Below, in pieces: positions 33,731 to 43,421 of a stretch of 47,373 bases of DNA. The notes beneath the pieces are model-generated. The model worked only from the letters and a program-made list of their open reading frames with translations. It made no database searches and was not told the DNA's origin. The stretch lies in contig JAHHHN010000037.1 of assembly GCA_019359325.1 (NCBI GenBank), positions 1 through 47,373 on the forward strand, written 5' to 3'. Origin of the DNA: Mojavia pulchra JT2-VF2 (GTDB lineage Bacteria > Cyanobacteriota > Cyanobacteriia > Cyanobacteriales > Nostocaceae). Position 1 is the stretch's first letter. Every line of letters begins with the position of its first letter. Position numbers and translations under genes: made by a program.

Positions 33731-34348
33731 TTAATTTGCATTACTAACAATTAGGTTAGTCATAGTATCAATCAGGTGATCGCTTGCCATTGGTAAAATA
33801 TCTTTACCGTGCATAACATCCTGAACAATATGAAAATGCACTAATGTTCCTAAAAGAATCCTGGCGACTGCCTCCGGGTCAGTTATCTTCAGTTCAGGAT
33901 GACTTGCTAAGTAATGAGTCAGAGTTTCTACAACTGGTTTAATCATAGCGCGCACACAAACCTGGGCTAACTCTGGAAAACGGCCAGATTCCCCGATTAA
34001 CACCCGCATAAAGGCACGATGTTCTTCATCTGAAACCATTTGCTGTAATGCTTTGGTTCCTAACTGACGCAGTACAATTGCTGGTTCCCCCTCAGGAGGT
34101 TCTGTGCCGAATATAGAGTTAAACTTTTTGCGCGCCAGTCGTTCGATCAGCACTTTAAAAAGTCCTTCTTTATCTTGAAAGTGGCTGTAAACTGTCGCTT
34201 TGGAAACACCCGCAGCTACCGCTACCTTATCCATGCTTGTACCAGCAAAGCCATGTTTAAGGAACTCCTGCATCGCCCCAGAGAGAATTTGTTCCACTTT
34301 ATCAACGGAACTGTCCCGATCTACTGCGTCAACTTTGATGTGTGCCAT
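33731..34348 (-). CDS. TetR family transcriptional repressor
   Basis: A 205-residue TetR regulator. The helix-turn-helix at about 23-70 has EQILSGAMQEFLKHGFAGTSMDKVAVAAGVSKATVYSHFQDKEGL (given here as its parts: EFLKHGFAGTS, VAVAAGVSKATVYSHF). The rest is the helical ligand-binding domain, with FMRVLIGESGRFPEL as in efflux-linked AcrR/RutR-like members. It is divergent from devBCA with two palindromic operators in between, so it most likely represses that exporter and perhaps itself until a ligand binds. Confidence 0.9.
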   Translation of the reverse strand: MAHIKVDAVDRDSSVDKVEQILSGAMQEFLKHGFAGTSMDKVAVAAGVSKATVYSHFQDKEGLFKVLIERLARKKFNSIFGTEPPEGEPAIVLRQLGTKALQQMVSDEEHRAFMRVLIGESGRFPELAQVCVRAMIKPVVETLTHYLASHPELKITDPEAVARILLGTLVHFHIVQDVMHGKDILPMASDHLIDTMTNLIVSNAN

Positions 34349-34497
34349 TTATTCATCAACCTTTCTTATAAACCATCTTATAGATAATTCCGCATACCCT
34401 ATATAATTCATGCCAACAGAGGCAAGGATTTTGGCAGATCGCTTTGTTCACGGGCATTGGGATTGCATAGGAAATAATTTTAGATGCGTTCGCTTGA

Positions 34498-34515
34498 CTA
34501 AACTAATCAGTTTAG
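34498..34515. promoter_or_regulatory. TetR operator 1
   Basis: CTAAACT-AATC-AGTTTAG, a perfect 7-bp inverted repeat with a 4-bp spacer, 59 bp before devB. A near-identical copy is 29 bp away, centre to centre. Confidence 0.75.
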
Positions 34516-34526
34516 TTTAGCATGAA

Positions 34527-34544
34527 TTAAACTAGACAGTTTAG
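34527..34544. promoter_or_regulatory. TetR operator 2
   Basis: TTAAACT-AGAC-AGTTTAG, an inverted repeat with the same half-site and spacer length as operator 1. It ends 30 bp before the devB ATG, so it probably overlaps the promoter or early transcript. Further AGTTTAGTTTA runs surround both sites. Confidence 0.75.
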
Positions 34545-34574
34545 TTTAATGTACTGTCATCAAAGGGGAATAAT

Positions 34575-35882
34575 ATGGCGCAAAACTGGAATTTAGCAGG
34601 TTTCCGAAATTCCCAGAATCTTTTAAAATCACCCGCAACCTTGGCAATAATTACAGCTATATTGACGGCTGGAGCCAGTGTTTATACGGTGACTAAGTTT
34701 CAGGATGCTTCACAGCAAAAGCCAGAAGTAGCAGCGCCGATTCAACCAGAGATAAAAACAGTAACAGCCTTGGGACGATTGGAACCGAACGGCGAGGTGA
34801 TAAAACTATCTGCACCCACTTCTAATGAAGGAAATCGAGTTGAGCAACTGCTGGTAAAAGAAGGCGATCGCGTCAAAGGTGGGCAAGTAATTGCGATTAT
34901 GGATAGTCGCGATCGCCTGCAAGCGAGTATGGGTGAAGCCCAAAGACAAGTGCAAGTAGCTAAATCCCGCCTTGAGCAGGTAAAAGCAGGAGCAAAACAA
35001 GGAGAAATCGGGGCGCGTCAGGCTACCGTCAACCGTCTGCAAGTCGAACTAGAGGGAAGCATTAGAACCCAACAAGCGGCAATTAATCGCCTAGAAGCAG
35101 AACTACAAGGGCAACAACAAACCTTACAAGCAACAGTAGCGCGTGTAGCAGCCGAGAAGCGTAACGCCCAAGCTGATGTGCAACGCTACGAGACTTTATA
35201 CAAAGAAGGCGCGATTTCTAGCCAAGAAGTTGACAAGAGACGCCTCAGTGCCGAAACTTCTACTCAGCAGTTAATTGAGAGTCAAGCTACCCAAACAAGA
35301 ACTGTCACCACCCTACAACAGCAAATTAACGAAGCCAAAGCCAACCGCGACAAAACTATTGCCACCCTGCAACAGCAAATTAACGAAGCCAAAGCCACCC
35401 TAAACCAAACTGCGGAAGTGCGGCCAACAGATATAGCCACCGCACAAGCAGAAGTAGACAGCGCTCAAGCCACCGTTGAGAAAATTAAAGCACAACTGAA
35501 TCAAGCATATATTCGCGCTCCCAAGGCAGGGCAAATTTTGAAGATTCATACACGAGCCGGAGAAACCGTTGGTACTGATGGGATTGTAGAGCTAGGTCAA
35601 ACCGAGCAAATGTATGCAGTCGCAGAAGTTTACCAAAGTGATATTAACAAAGTGCGACCGGGGCAACGAGTAAAAGTAATCAGCGATTCCCTCCCTAGTG
35701 AATTGCAGGGAACCGTCGATTGGATTGGAATGCAGGTGCAACGGCAGAATGTGATTAACGCCGACCCCTCTAGTAATATTGACGCCAGAGTTGTAGAAGT
35801 TCATGTACGACTAGATCAAGCATCAAGTGCCAAAGCTGCTCAGTTTACAAATTTGCAAGTCAAGGCGGTGATTGAACGATGA
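34575..35882 (+). CDS. devB: DevB-type membrane fusion protein of an ABC exporter
   Basis: A 435-residue HlyD/DevB-family adaptor. One N-terminal membrane helix (about 20-42), the lipoyl half TALGRLEPNGEVIKLSAP, a long coiled coil at about 95-285 (with two near-identical TLQQQINEAKA blocks at about 250-280), the second lipoyl half AYIRAPKAGQILKIHT, then a beta-barrel. It links the inner-membrane ABC transporter to a TolC-type outer-membrane channel. AGGGGAA lies before the ATG. In Nostoc, DevBCA exports heterocyst glycolipids but there are several paralogues. The TetR control here points to a stress or export paralogue. Confidence 0.88.
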   Translation: MAQNWNLAGFRNSQNLLKSPATLAIITAILTAGASVYTVTKFQDASQQKPEVAAPIQPEIKTVTALGRLEPNGEVIKLSAPTSNEGNRVEQLLVKEGDRVKGGQVIAIMDSRDRLQASMGEAQRQVQVAKSRLEQVKAGAKQGEIGARQATVNRLQVELEGSIRTQQAAINRLEAELQGQQQTLQATVARVAAEKRNAQADVQRYETLYKEGAISSQEVDKRRLSAETSTQQLIESQATQTRTVTTLQQQINEAKANRDKTIATLQQQINEAKATLNQTAEVRPTDIATAQAEVDSAQATVEKIKAQLNQAYIRAPKAGQILKIHTRAGETVGTDGIVELGQTEQMYAVAEVYQSDINKVRPGQRVKVISDSLPSELQGTVDWIGMQVQRQNVINADPSSNIDARVVEVHVRLDQASSAKAAQFTNLQVKAVIER

Positions 35883-37057
35883 TTGGATTTATCCCTCAAC
35901 TACAGCGCCGGACGCCTCTAGGATGGTTGCAATTGAGTAAGCAGAGGAGTCGCTTTCTCGTAGCACTATCAGGTGTAGCCTTTGCAGATTTACTGATGTT
36001 CATGCAGCTGGGCTTTCAGTCAGCCTTATATGACAGTGCCACCAGACTGCATCAAGTATTACGTGCAGATGTAGTAATTATTGGTAACCAAGCCCGTAAC
36101 CTTTCCTTTATGTCTTCCTTTCCTAGAAGACGACTGTATCAGGCTGCCGATGTACCAGGGGTAAAATCCGCAGAAGCTTTGTATACCAACAACGTGACGT
36201 GGAAAAATCCCCAAACTCACCGTGAGACAGGGATGCTAATTATCGGGTTTAATCCTGACCAGCCAGCCTTTAACTTACCGGAAGTTAATCGCCAATTGCC
36301 GACAATTACGCTCCCGGATACCGTCTTATTTGATGCCGCTTCCAGAGGAGATTATAAAGAAGCGATCGCTTCAGTTGCTCAAGGTAAACCTGTTACCACA
36401 GAAATAGATCGGCGGACGATTACCATTAATGGCTTATTCACAGTCGGAGCTTCCTTTGGTGCTGATGGTAGTTTAATTACCAGTGACCAGAACTTTTTGC
36501 GGCTATTTCCCAAACGACAAGCAGGTAGTGTCAGTATTGGTTTGATTCAATTACAACCAGGTTACGACCCACAGCAAGTAGCGAGTGCTTTAAAGTCTTA
36601 CTTACCTAAAGATGATATTAAAGTTCTTACCCACAAAGAATTTATTGCGTTTGAGAAGAACTACTGGCAGACAAACACTGCGATTGGCTTTATCTTCACC
36701 TTGGGTGTATCAATGGGGTTTGTGGTCGGGGTGATTATTGTCTATCAAGTTCTTTCCACCGATGTTAATGCCCACATGAAAGAATACGCCACATTCAAAG
36801 CGATGGGGTATAACAATCTCTACTTATTAGGAATAGTGTTTGAAGAAGCTGTAATCCTGGCAATACTAGGGTTTATCCCTGGAATGACAGTATCTTTGGG
36901 GCTGTATACCTTGACCCGTGGCGCTACAAATTTACCATTGTATATGACCTTGGCAAGAGCAATCCAAGTGCTGATCCTGACCTTCGTAATGTGTATGATT
37001 TCCGGGGCGATCGCAACACGCAAAGTTCAATCTGCCGACCCTGCGGATATGTTTTAA
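35879..37057 (+). CDS. devC: DevC-type ABC exporter permease
   Basis: A 392-residue permease of the MacB/FtsX-like DevC family. The N-terminus TPLGWLQLSKQRSRFLVALSGVAFADLLMF holds the first helix (quoted as parts: TPLGWLQLSKQ, VALSGVAFADLLMFMQ). A large extracytoplasmic domain spans about 50-260, then three helices at about 265-385. Its ATG overlaps the devB stop by 4 bp, so they are translationally coupled. With DevA and DevB it forms a tripartite exporter. Confidence 0.9.
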   Translation: MIGFIPQLQRRTPLGWLQLSKQRSRFLVALSGVAFADLLMFMQLGFQSALYDSATRLHQVLRADVVIIGNQARNLSFMSSFPRRRLYQAADVPGVKSAEALYTNNVTWKNPQTHRETGMLIIGFNPDQPAFNLPEVNRQLPTITLPDTVLFDAASRGDYKEAIASVAQGKPVTTEIDRRTITINGLFTVGASFGADGSLITSDQNFLRLFPKRQAGSVSIGLIQLQPGYDPQQVASALKSYLPKDDIKVLTHKEFIAFEKNYWQTNTAIGFIFTLGVSMGFVVGVIIVYQVLSTDVNAHMKEYATFKAMGYNNLYLLGIVFEEAVILAILGFIPGMTVSLGLYTLTRGATNLPLYMTLARAIQVLILTFVMCMISGAIATRKVQSADPADMF

Positions 37058-37165
37058 AACTTGCCGACTAAATACTACTTTGCATAATTCTATAACCAAA
37101 CTCTGCGCGTCTCTGCGTTTACCTTTGCGTTCCTCTGCGTTTAAAATCTAACCTTTATTTAAAGT

Positions 37166-37867
37166 ATGAATAACAAAGCAGTTATTTCTATCCAAAATCT
37201 CGACCATTATTTTGGTCAAGGTCAACTTAAAAAGCAAGTTCTCTTTGATATCAACTTAGAAATTAATGCTGGCGAAATTATCATCATGACAGGGCCATCT
37301 GGTTCTGGTAAAACTACACTTCTCACCTTGGTAGGCGGGTTACGTTCTGCTCAGTCTGGTAGTTTGCAAGTATTAGGAAGAGAACTCTGCGGTGCGAATG
37401 CAGCCCAACTCACCGAAGCGCGACGCAGTAACGGTTATATTTTCCAAGCACACAACCTACACGGTAGTTTAACAGCACTGCAAAACGTCAAAATGGGCTT
37501 GGAATTGCACAAGCATATTTCACTACAAGAAATGAAAACTCGCGCAGCCGAGATGTTAGAGCAAGTAGGATTAGGACATCGCCTCAATTACTATCCTGAT
37601 GATTTATCAGGAGGACAAAAACAAAGAGTAGCGATCGCTCGTGCGCTAGTCAGCCATCCTAAAATTGTCCTAGCAGATGAACCAACAGCTGCGCTTGACA
37701 GTAAATCTGGTCGAGATGTAGTTAACATGATGCAGAAATTAGCCAAAGAACAAGGCTGTACAATTCTCATGGTGACTCATGACAACCGCATCTTAGATAT
37801 TGCCGATCGCATTGTTCACATGGAAGATGGCAAGCTAGCCAAGGATCTAGCTCTTGCATCAGCTTAA
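37166..37867 (+). CDS. devA: DevA-type ABC exporter ATPase
   Basis: A 233-residue ABC ATPase. Walker A GPSGSGKTT is at 43-51, Q-loop FQAHNLHG at 93-100, signature LSGGQ at 147-151, and Walker B VLADEP at 168-173, followed by the H-loop in MVTHD. All catalytic motifs are intact. It powers export through DevC. It lies 108 bp after devC; the gap carries a CTCTGCG-rich repeat seen elsewhere in the window, so expression may dip between devC and devA. Confidence 0.92.
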   Translation: MNNKAVISIQNLDHYFGQGQLKKQVLFDINLEINAGEIIIMTGPSGSGKTTLLTLVGGLRSAQSGSLQVLGRELCGANAAQLTEARRSNGYIFQAHNLHGSLTALQNVKMGLELHKHISLQEMKTRAAEMLEQVGLGHRLNYYPDDLSGGQKQRVAIARALVSHPKIVLADEPTAALDSKSGRDVVNMMQKLAKEQGCTILMVTHDNRILDIADRIVHMEDGKLAKDLALASA

Positions 37868-37924
37868 ACCCCGCATCTTTGCTACGATTGAAGCTACATA
37901 ATGTATATCACCAGTAGGGTACGA

Positions 37925-39253
37925 TTAAGCAACCTGGGCAAATTGCTGTTGAACTGGAATTTTAATCACGAATTCCGTCTCCTTTCCTGGTGTAGATTGG
38001 CAATAGATACTGCCGTGATGCTTTTCTACTACAATTTGGTGGCTGATAGATAAACCCAATCCGGTTCCTTTACCCACAGGTTTAGTCGTAAAGAAAGGAT
38101 TAAATAGTTTTGCTTTGACTTCTTCAGGGATTCCTGGGCCGTTATCAACGATGTGAATGGCAACCCAATTATTTTCAATCATCGTCGTGCGAATTTTAAT
38201 CAAACTGGGATTTTGCTTAATTTCTTCACTTGAGCGTTGTTGATTGTATTCATCCAAAGCATCAATACCATTAACAATAATATTCATAAATACTTGATTA
38301 ATTTGTCCGGCGCAGCATTCAACTGGCGGCAACAAACTGTATTCTTTAACCACTTCAATTCCAGGATGTTCGGGTTGTGCTTTGAGGCGATAATTCAAAA
38401 TTGCCAGCGTGCCATCAATACATTCATGAATATCAACCTCTGCCATACCAACTTCGTCTACACGAGAAAAAATTTGCATAGATTTGACGATTTCACGAAT
38501 TCGCCGTGCGCCGAAATTCATCGATTTAAGTAAATTTAGTAAATCATTTTCCAGAAATTCTAAATCTGTCGATTCAAATTCTTCTTGAATACTAGGGGTT
38601 GGATTCGGATATTCCTCTTGATACAAATGCAGAAGATTCAGTATTTCTTGAGTGTATTCATTTGCATGAATGATATTCCCATAAATGAAATCCACAGGAT
38701 TATTAATTTCATAAGCAATTCCAGCAAGCATTTGCCCTAAACTCGAAAGTTTCTCATTTTGAATTAGTTTAACTTGTAGCTGTTTTAGGTCATCATAGGC
38801 TTGACTTACTTCTGCAACTTTTTGCTCTAACACAGCATTTTTATGCTCCAGTTCTTCAGACAAATTATGCATTTTTAAATGCAATTTTACTCGTGATAGC
38901 ACTTCTGATTGCTGGAAAGGTTTGGTAATATAGTCCACAGCACCAACTTGAAAACCTTCAACCTTGTTGCTGGTATCAGAGAGCGCTGTCATAAAGATGA
39001 CGGGAATATCTTTAGTTTGTAGATCTGCTTTTAATTGACGACAGGTTTCAAATCCATCAATCTCTGGCATCATCACATCCAGCAATATTAAATTGGGTAG
39101 GGCATATTTAACTCGCTCTAGAGCCACCTTCCCAGATTTAGCTACCCATACTTCCAGACCAGCCTGATCTAAGGCATCAGATAAGACACCTAAATTAGCA
39201 GGATTATCATCAACAATTAGAACTGTTGTAGTTTTTTCAGTTGCCAGATTCAT
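37925..39253 (-). CDS. Receiver-histidine kinase with Tyr in place of the H-box His
   Basis: A 442-residue protein: receiver domain at 8-125 (D15/D16, phosphoacceptor D59, K111), coiled coil at about 130-168, then a HisKA-type region and an ATPase domain at about 300-435 with VDNGPGIP and GKGTGLGLS. The H-box reads [18 protein letters not shown], where this family normally has AHEINNP. Residue 181 is Tyr (TAT) instead of His (CAT), a one-base change. The ATP-binding site appears intact, so it may bind ATP but cannot autophosphorylate in the usual way. It follows the 1025-residue hybrid kinase by 5 bp and is probably its partner. Confidence 0.9.
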   Translation of the reverse strand: MNLATEKTTTVLIVDDNPANLGVLSDALDQAGLEVWVAKSGKVALERVKYALPNLILLDVMMPEIDGFETCRQLKADLQTKDIPVIFMTALSDTSNKVEGFQVGAVDYITKPFQQSEVLSRVKLHLKMHNLSEELEHKNAVLEQKVAEVSQAYDDLKQLQVKLIQNEKLSSLGQMLAGIAYEINNPVDFIYGNIIHANEYTQEILNLLHLYQEEYPNPTPSIQEEFESTDLEFLENDLLNLLKSMNFGARRIREIVKSMQIFSRVDEVGMAEVDIHECIDGTLAILNYRLKAQPEHPGIEVVKEYSLLPPVECCAGQINQVFMNIIVNGIDALDEYNQQRSSEEIKQNPSLIKIRTTMIENNWVAIHIVDNGPGIPEEVKAKLFNPFFTTKPVGKGTGLGLSISHQIVVEKHHGSIYCQSTPGKETEFVIKIPVQQQFAQVA

Positions 39254-39258
39254 AGTGC

Positions 39259-42200
39259 TTAGTTATGAAATTTGAGGAGTGCCAAAATTTCTTGGTCTTG
39301 AAATCCTTTTGCCAGTTGATGCAGTTGTTTGGCAAATGGAATGTATTTATTATCCATTTGTGTAATTAAAGCTGCCTGTTTTATAATTCCCTTAAAATTG
39401 CCTTTCATTACCAACTCATGCAGAATTTCGATTTCTGCTACTGGTGGAAAAACTAGCTCAAAATTGTCTTTTTGACTCTCGTTATCAGGCTTTTTCTCTT
39501 CATAAATCCATTCTAATTTGAGATAGTGCCGCAATTTTTGAAAGAGTGCGATCGCCTGTACTGGTTTAGGCATAAAATCATCGCCACCAGCTTCGATGCT
39601 GCGATGTTGATCGCTTTCAAACACACTCGCTGAAGAAACAATAATAATTATGTGTTTATGTGTTTGCGATTGGCGAATGCGCGCGATTAACTCAAAGCCA
39701 TCAAGTTTTGGCATCAGCAAGTCAGTAATTACCAAATCCGGTTGAATTTCTAAGATTTTCTGCCAACCCTGTTCGCCATCATTAGCTTCAGTGACATCAA
39801 AACCGATGGGACTGAGCAAATTGTTAATGACTGAGCGATTTTCCCATTTATCATCAACAACTAAAATCTTCGGTTTACGGTCTTTAATACCAATAATTTG
39901 ACCATAATCATCAGCTTGAGATGTTCTCACCCACTCTTGGGCCTCTGGCAAGTTGACCTCAAACCAGAAAATACTACCAACACCAATTTCACTTTGAACT
40001 TGAATCGTGCTGCCCATCAATTGGACAATTCTTTGGCTGATTGCCAATCCCAATCCTGTGCCCTCGGTCTGTCGCCGCCGATCGCCTGCTTGCTCAAATG
40101 GTTGAAAAATAGCTTGGAGTTTTTCTTGAGGAATGCCAACGCCCGAATCACGGACTTCAAAGCGAATTTTGCCTTCAGACGCATAGCTGATTGTAAAAGT
40201 GACACTGCCAGCATCAGTAAATTTGATGGCGTTGCTGAGTAAGTTGATTAATACTTGGCGGAGTCGTTTTTCATCAGCATGGATCGCAACGGGTAATTCT
40301 AAAGCCAATTGATGGCGGAATTGAATGCCTTTAAGTTCTGCACGAATGCGACACATCTCAGCTACACCTTGGAGGAATGCCGGAAAGTGGAAATCGCTGT
40401 TCATGAGTTCCACTTTCTGGGCTTCGATTTTCGACAAATCTAGGATGTCGTTAATTAAGGTGAGCAAATGAGAACCGCACTGATAAATTACATCAATGCG
40501 CGATCGCTCGTCTTCGTTGAGATGTTTAGAACGCTGGAGAATTTGAGCATAGCCAAGGATGCCATTGAGGGGAGTGCGTAACTCGTGACTCATGTTGGCG
40601 AGGAATTCGCTTTTGGCGTGACTGGCGGCTTCCGCTGCTTCTTTGGCTTGGGCAAGGACAAGTTCAGCTTGCTTGCGTTCAGTAATATCTATGTTAGCAC
40701 CTACCCACTCTCGAACACTATTATCTGCATTCAAAATCGGTACACCACGCACATTCAAGTAGCGATACTCACCGTCATAACGCCGAAGCCGAACCTCAAT
40801 TTCGTAAACGGTGCGTTTAGCGAGGGCTGCTAACCATGTCTCGGCAGCATACTTCTGATCTTCAGGATGGATCGTATTTAGCCATCCCCAACCCTGAATT
40901 TCTTCAACCGTTTGTCCTGTGAAGGCACGCCACTGCGGTTGGTCTGTGACAAATCCACCCTCAGCGTCAGTACTCCAGACAATTTGTGATGTCGCTTCAA
41001 TTAGGGAACGAAATCGTTCTTCACTCTGCTGGAGCGCTAGTTCTACTTCTTTGCGATCGCTAATATTGCGTGTGGTGGCGATGACGCCCAAGATGTTACC
41101 ATGAGCATCCTGCCAAGGAGCCTTAGTCGTGAGAAAGGTGCTGCTGATTTCACCATGATAAACATTTTCCTCATAAGTTAGGGTCATGCCTGTGGCGATC
41201 ACTTGCTGGTCTTTTGCCATGATTTCACGGGCAACTTCCAGTGGCAGCACTTCAGTATCGTCTTTGCCAATAATCTCTTCATTTGATTTACCCATGAAGT
41301 TGGCTAAATTCGAGTTCAGGGCGACATGGCGTCCTTGACAGTCTTTGACGACAATAAAATCTGGTGTACTTTCCAAAATCGAGCGTAAAAGTGCGTTGTT
41401 TTCCCGTAGGGCAACTTCAGCTTGTTTGCGATCGTGGATGTCGGTATGGGTTCCAACCCACTCTCGAATGCTACCATCTGCTTCCAAAACCGGAACACCC
41501 CGCGCCACCATATAACGATATTCACCATCATGTCGTCGAAGGCGGTGTTCTACTTCATATCGACTACCATTTTTAACCGCCATTTCCCATGCCTCGGCAG
41601 TTAATGAGCGATCATCTGGATGAATCGCCTCTAGCCATCCCCAGCCCCAAAGCTCGTTTAATGTTTGCCCAGTAAATTTCCTCCAAGCAGGAAGATCACA
41701 GGCGACAATACCATCGGGTGGAACCGTCCAAACTATTTGAGAAGTTGCGATAACAAGAAACCGATAGCGCTCTTCATTGTGCCGAAGTGCGATTTCTGAT
41801 TGTTTACGCTGGGTGATGTTTTCGCTAAACATCATAATGCCGCCAATTTCACCGCTTGCCATATACCAAGGGCGAAGTGACCAGCGCACCCACTCTACCG
41901 AACCATCGGCGCGTAGGTAAGAATCTTCGTGACGTTGTTCAATTGCCCCTGCTAAACACTGTTGGTGAATTTGCTTCCACTCTTTTGGGATATCAGGAAA
42001 AATCTCATAGTGAGAGCGCCCGATAATGTCATTGGTCAAGCTATATTCTTCCAGCCATTTGCGACTGACAGCAAGATAGCGCATTTGTTGATCAAATATG
42101 GCGATCGCAACAGGAGCATATTCAATTGATTGCCGCAAGTGTACTTCGCTCTGATGCTGGTTTATTTCTGAATTTATATGAGTGTTTGCTCTCATCGGCT

Positions 42201-42336
42201 CGCCAATGGCACCGTTGAATTGTGCTTCTTTTGGCTTAAGAGCGTCCTGGGGATTTGCTTGTGGCATTTGGCTCATGCTATCGGGTCGCTCATTCGCCTG
42301 GAAATTTTCAGATGGGAATATCTCACTCATATTCAA
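39259..42336 (-). CDS. Four-PAS hybrid histidine kinase
   Basis: A 1025-residue hybrid kinase. Four PAS/PAC units span about 70-180, 185-305, 315-435 and 440-565. PAS2 and PAS4 are closely alike (GWGWLEAIHPDD and GWGWLNTIHPED), which suggests duplication. HisKA follows with H584 in NMSHELRTPLNG, then the ATPase domain (about 690-800; DSGVGIP and GTGLGLA). The receiver has phosphoacceptor D872 in VITDLLMPKLDG. A helical C-tail (about 955-1025) is common in cyanobacterial hybrids. There are no membrane segments, so it is probably cytosolic with an unknown PAS ligand. The gene leads a two-gene unit with the receiver-kinase 5 bp downstream. Confidence 0.92.
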   Translation of the reverse strand: MNMSEIFPSENFQANERPDSMSQMPQANPQDALKPKEAQFNGAIGEPMRANTHINSEINQHQSEVHLRQSIEYAPVAIAIFDQQMRYLAVSRKWLEEYSLTNDIIGRSHYEIFPDIPKEWKQIHQQCLAGAIEQRHEDSYLRADGSVEWVRWSLRPWYMASGEIGGIMMFSENITQRKQSEIALRHNEERYRFLVIATSQIVWTVPPDGIVACDLPAWRKFTGQTLNELWGWGWLEAIHPDDRSLTAEAWEMAVKNGSRYEVEHRLRRHDGEYRYMVARGVPVLEADGSIREWVGTHTDIHDRKQAEVALRENNALLRSILESTPDFIVVKDCQGRHVALNSNLANFMGKSNEEIIGKDDTEVLPLEVAREIMAKDQQVIATGMTLTYEENVYHGEISSTFLTTKAPWQDAHGNILGVIATTRNISDRKEVELALQQSEERFRSLIEATSQIVWSTDAEGGFVTDQPQWRAFTGQTVEEIQGWGWLNTIHPEDQKYAAETWLAALAKRTVYEIEVRLRRYDGEYRYLNVRGVPILNADNSVREWVGANIDITERKQAELVLAQAKEAAEAASHAKSEFLANMSHELRTPLNGILGYAQILQRSKHLNEDERSRIDVIYQCGSHLLTLINDILDLSKIEAQKVELMNSDFHFPAFLQGVAEMCRIRAELKGIQFRHQLALELPVAIHADEKRLRQVLINLLSNAIKFTDAGSVTFTISYASEGKIRFEVRDSGVGIPQEKLQAIFQPFEQAGDRRRQTEGTGLGLAISQRIVQLMGSTIQVQSEIGVGSIFWFEVNLPEAQEWVRTSQADDYGQIIGIKDRKPKILVVDDKWENRSVINNLLSPIGFDVTEANDGEQGWQKILEIQPDLVITDLLMPKLDGFELIARIRQSQTHKHIIIIVSSASVFESDQHRSIEAGGDDFMPKPVQAIALFQKLRHYLKLEWIYEEKKPDNESQKDNFELVFPPVAEIEILHELVMKGNFKGIIKQAALITQMDNKYIPFAKQLHQLAKGFQDQEILALLKFHN

Positions 42337-42673
42337 TTTCTTATCTTGCTTGAATTCAGGGCTTTTACTTAGGAAAGCATCAATGTTTATAGTTCCAATA
42401 TAAAGAATTCCCTGTTACGTCAAAAAAGTAACAGGGAATAAGCAAATTTAATACGAAAAAGTCAGGGTTTATGATTGTAATTAGTAATTCAAGACTTAGT
42501 AGAGGCCTTAATCTTAAAAGTTGCTCATTTTTAGGTGGAGTTTAAAGGTCTGAAGCTTAATTACAAATTATCAATTATGAATTGCAGTTTTTTAATCTTA
42601 TTAACTAAACCTAAATGTTTTAAATTTAAGTTGAATATTATAAAAATATGTAAACCTTTACTCAAGTATTTAG
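42337..42673. other. AT-rich intergenic region with a hairpin
   Basis: Contains the hairpin at 42407-42439 and the promoter region of the hybrid kinase. No gene was seen. Confidence 0.5.
42407..42439 (-). terminator. 12-bp perfect stem-loop
   Basis: ATTCCCTGTTAC pairs with GTAACAGGGAAT (42428-42439) around a 9-nt loop. It lies between the DUF3592 gene and the hybrid kinase, both on the minus strand, 71 bp before the kinase start. The T-run after it is poor, so it may act as an attenuator or mRNA processing site. Confidence 0.5.
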
Positions 42674-43201
42674 CTATGGCTTGACAAGTATAAACCTCCT
42701 TACCTGCTCGAAGAGTATGAAGCTAAATTGCATGAAAAACAGTCCAAAAATGGTATTACCAAAAATGTTTATCCAACTGCTTTTCCGAAGTAATACAGCG
42801 CGTTGAGGGTGACGTGGACAGTAGTATACTAAAGTGCGGCTACCAACAGGGTAGGTAGCAATGAGATCATTAGCACTGCTACGGTCATAAGAGCCACTAT
42901 ACGCAAACCAGAGTCGCTTTCCACGATATTGCCTACCGTTAACTTCGTAAGTATAAATAATTAACGCTTTGTAGGGTGAACCAGGAGTTATACTGGCACT
43001 ATGAATAGTAGCTTCAACATTTAGCCAAGTAGCACTTTTATAAAATAAGTAGATATTGCGTATTGCTGGCAGGAACAAAATCATCGCCAAGATAAAGAAT
43101 ACAAAGCACGCAATGAGGAAAAAACCCACAAAAGAGAATAACGAAAAGGAACGCAAGCGCAGGGGTAGTTGGCTTTTGATGAATTCCAGCAAAGTTTGCA
43201 T
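42674..43201 (-). CDS. DUF3592 membrane protein
   Basis: A protein of about 175 residues: hydrophobic helix SLFSFVGFFLIACFVFFILA, then an extracytoplasmic beta domain with VNGRQYRGKRLWFAYSGSYD, YPVGSRTLVYYCPRHPQRAVL, and a second helix near the end. The V-N-G-x-x-Y-x-G and Y-P-x-G-x-x-V-x-V-Y-Y-x-P pattern is DUF3592. ATG 43201 (MQTLLEF) is chosen; an upstream ATG at 43249 would overlap the S4 gene by 23 bp. The function is unknown. Confidence 0.7.
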   Translation of the reverse strand: MQTLLEFIKSQLPLRLRSFSLFSFVGFFLIACFVFFILAMILFLPAIRNIYLFYKSATWLNVEATIHSASITPGSPYKALIIYTYEVNGRQYRGKRLWFAYSGSYDRSSANDLIATYPVGSRTLVYYCPRHPQRAVLLRKSSWINIFGNTIFGLFFMQFSFILFEQVRRFILVKP

Positions 43202-43226
43202 TAGTAACAAGAACTGAAATATAGGG

Positions 43227-43421
43227 TTACGATTGAATGACGTCGCCAACTTTGAAAGTTTGCCCTTCTACTGTTACTTGGTCACTTGATACTAATTTCC
43301 GTCCTCGTCGGGTTTCAACTGTACCATTGACTTTGACATCACCATCAATAATCATTAGTTTCGCTTGTCCTCCAGTTGAGGCTATACCCACCAACTTTAA
43401 AAACTGGTCGAGTTTAATCAT
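43227..43421 (-). CDS. Small S4-domain RNA-binding protein
   Basis: A 64-residue stand-alone S4 domain, MIKLDQFLKLVGIASTGGQA then GDVKVNGTVETRRGRKL and VTVEGQTF. This is the YbcJ/YaaA-like group of minimal S4 proteins. The start at 43421 is where homology begins; the longer in-frame version adds residues that look unlike the family. These bind structured RNA, often the ribosome. It precedes the DUF3592 gene with a short gap. Confidence 0.8.
   Translation of the reverse strand: MIKLDQFLKLVGIASTGGQAKLMIIDGDVKVNGTVETRRGRKLVSSDQVTVEGQTFKVGDVIQS

Noticed and set aside
34575-37867. Calling this operon the heterocyst glycolipid exporter
   Set aside because: DevBCA has several paralogues in Nostocales, and the TetR gene with dedicated operators suggests a different role.
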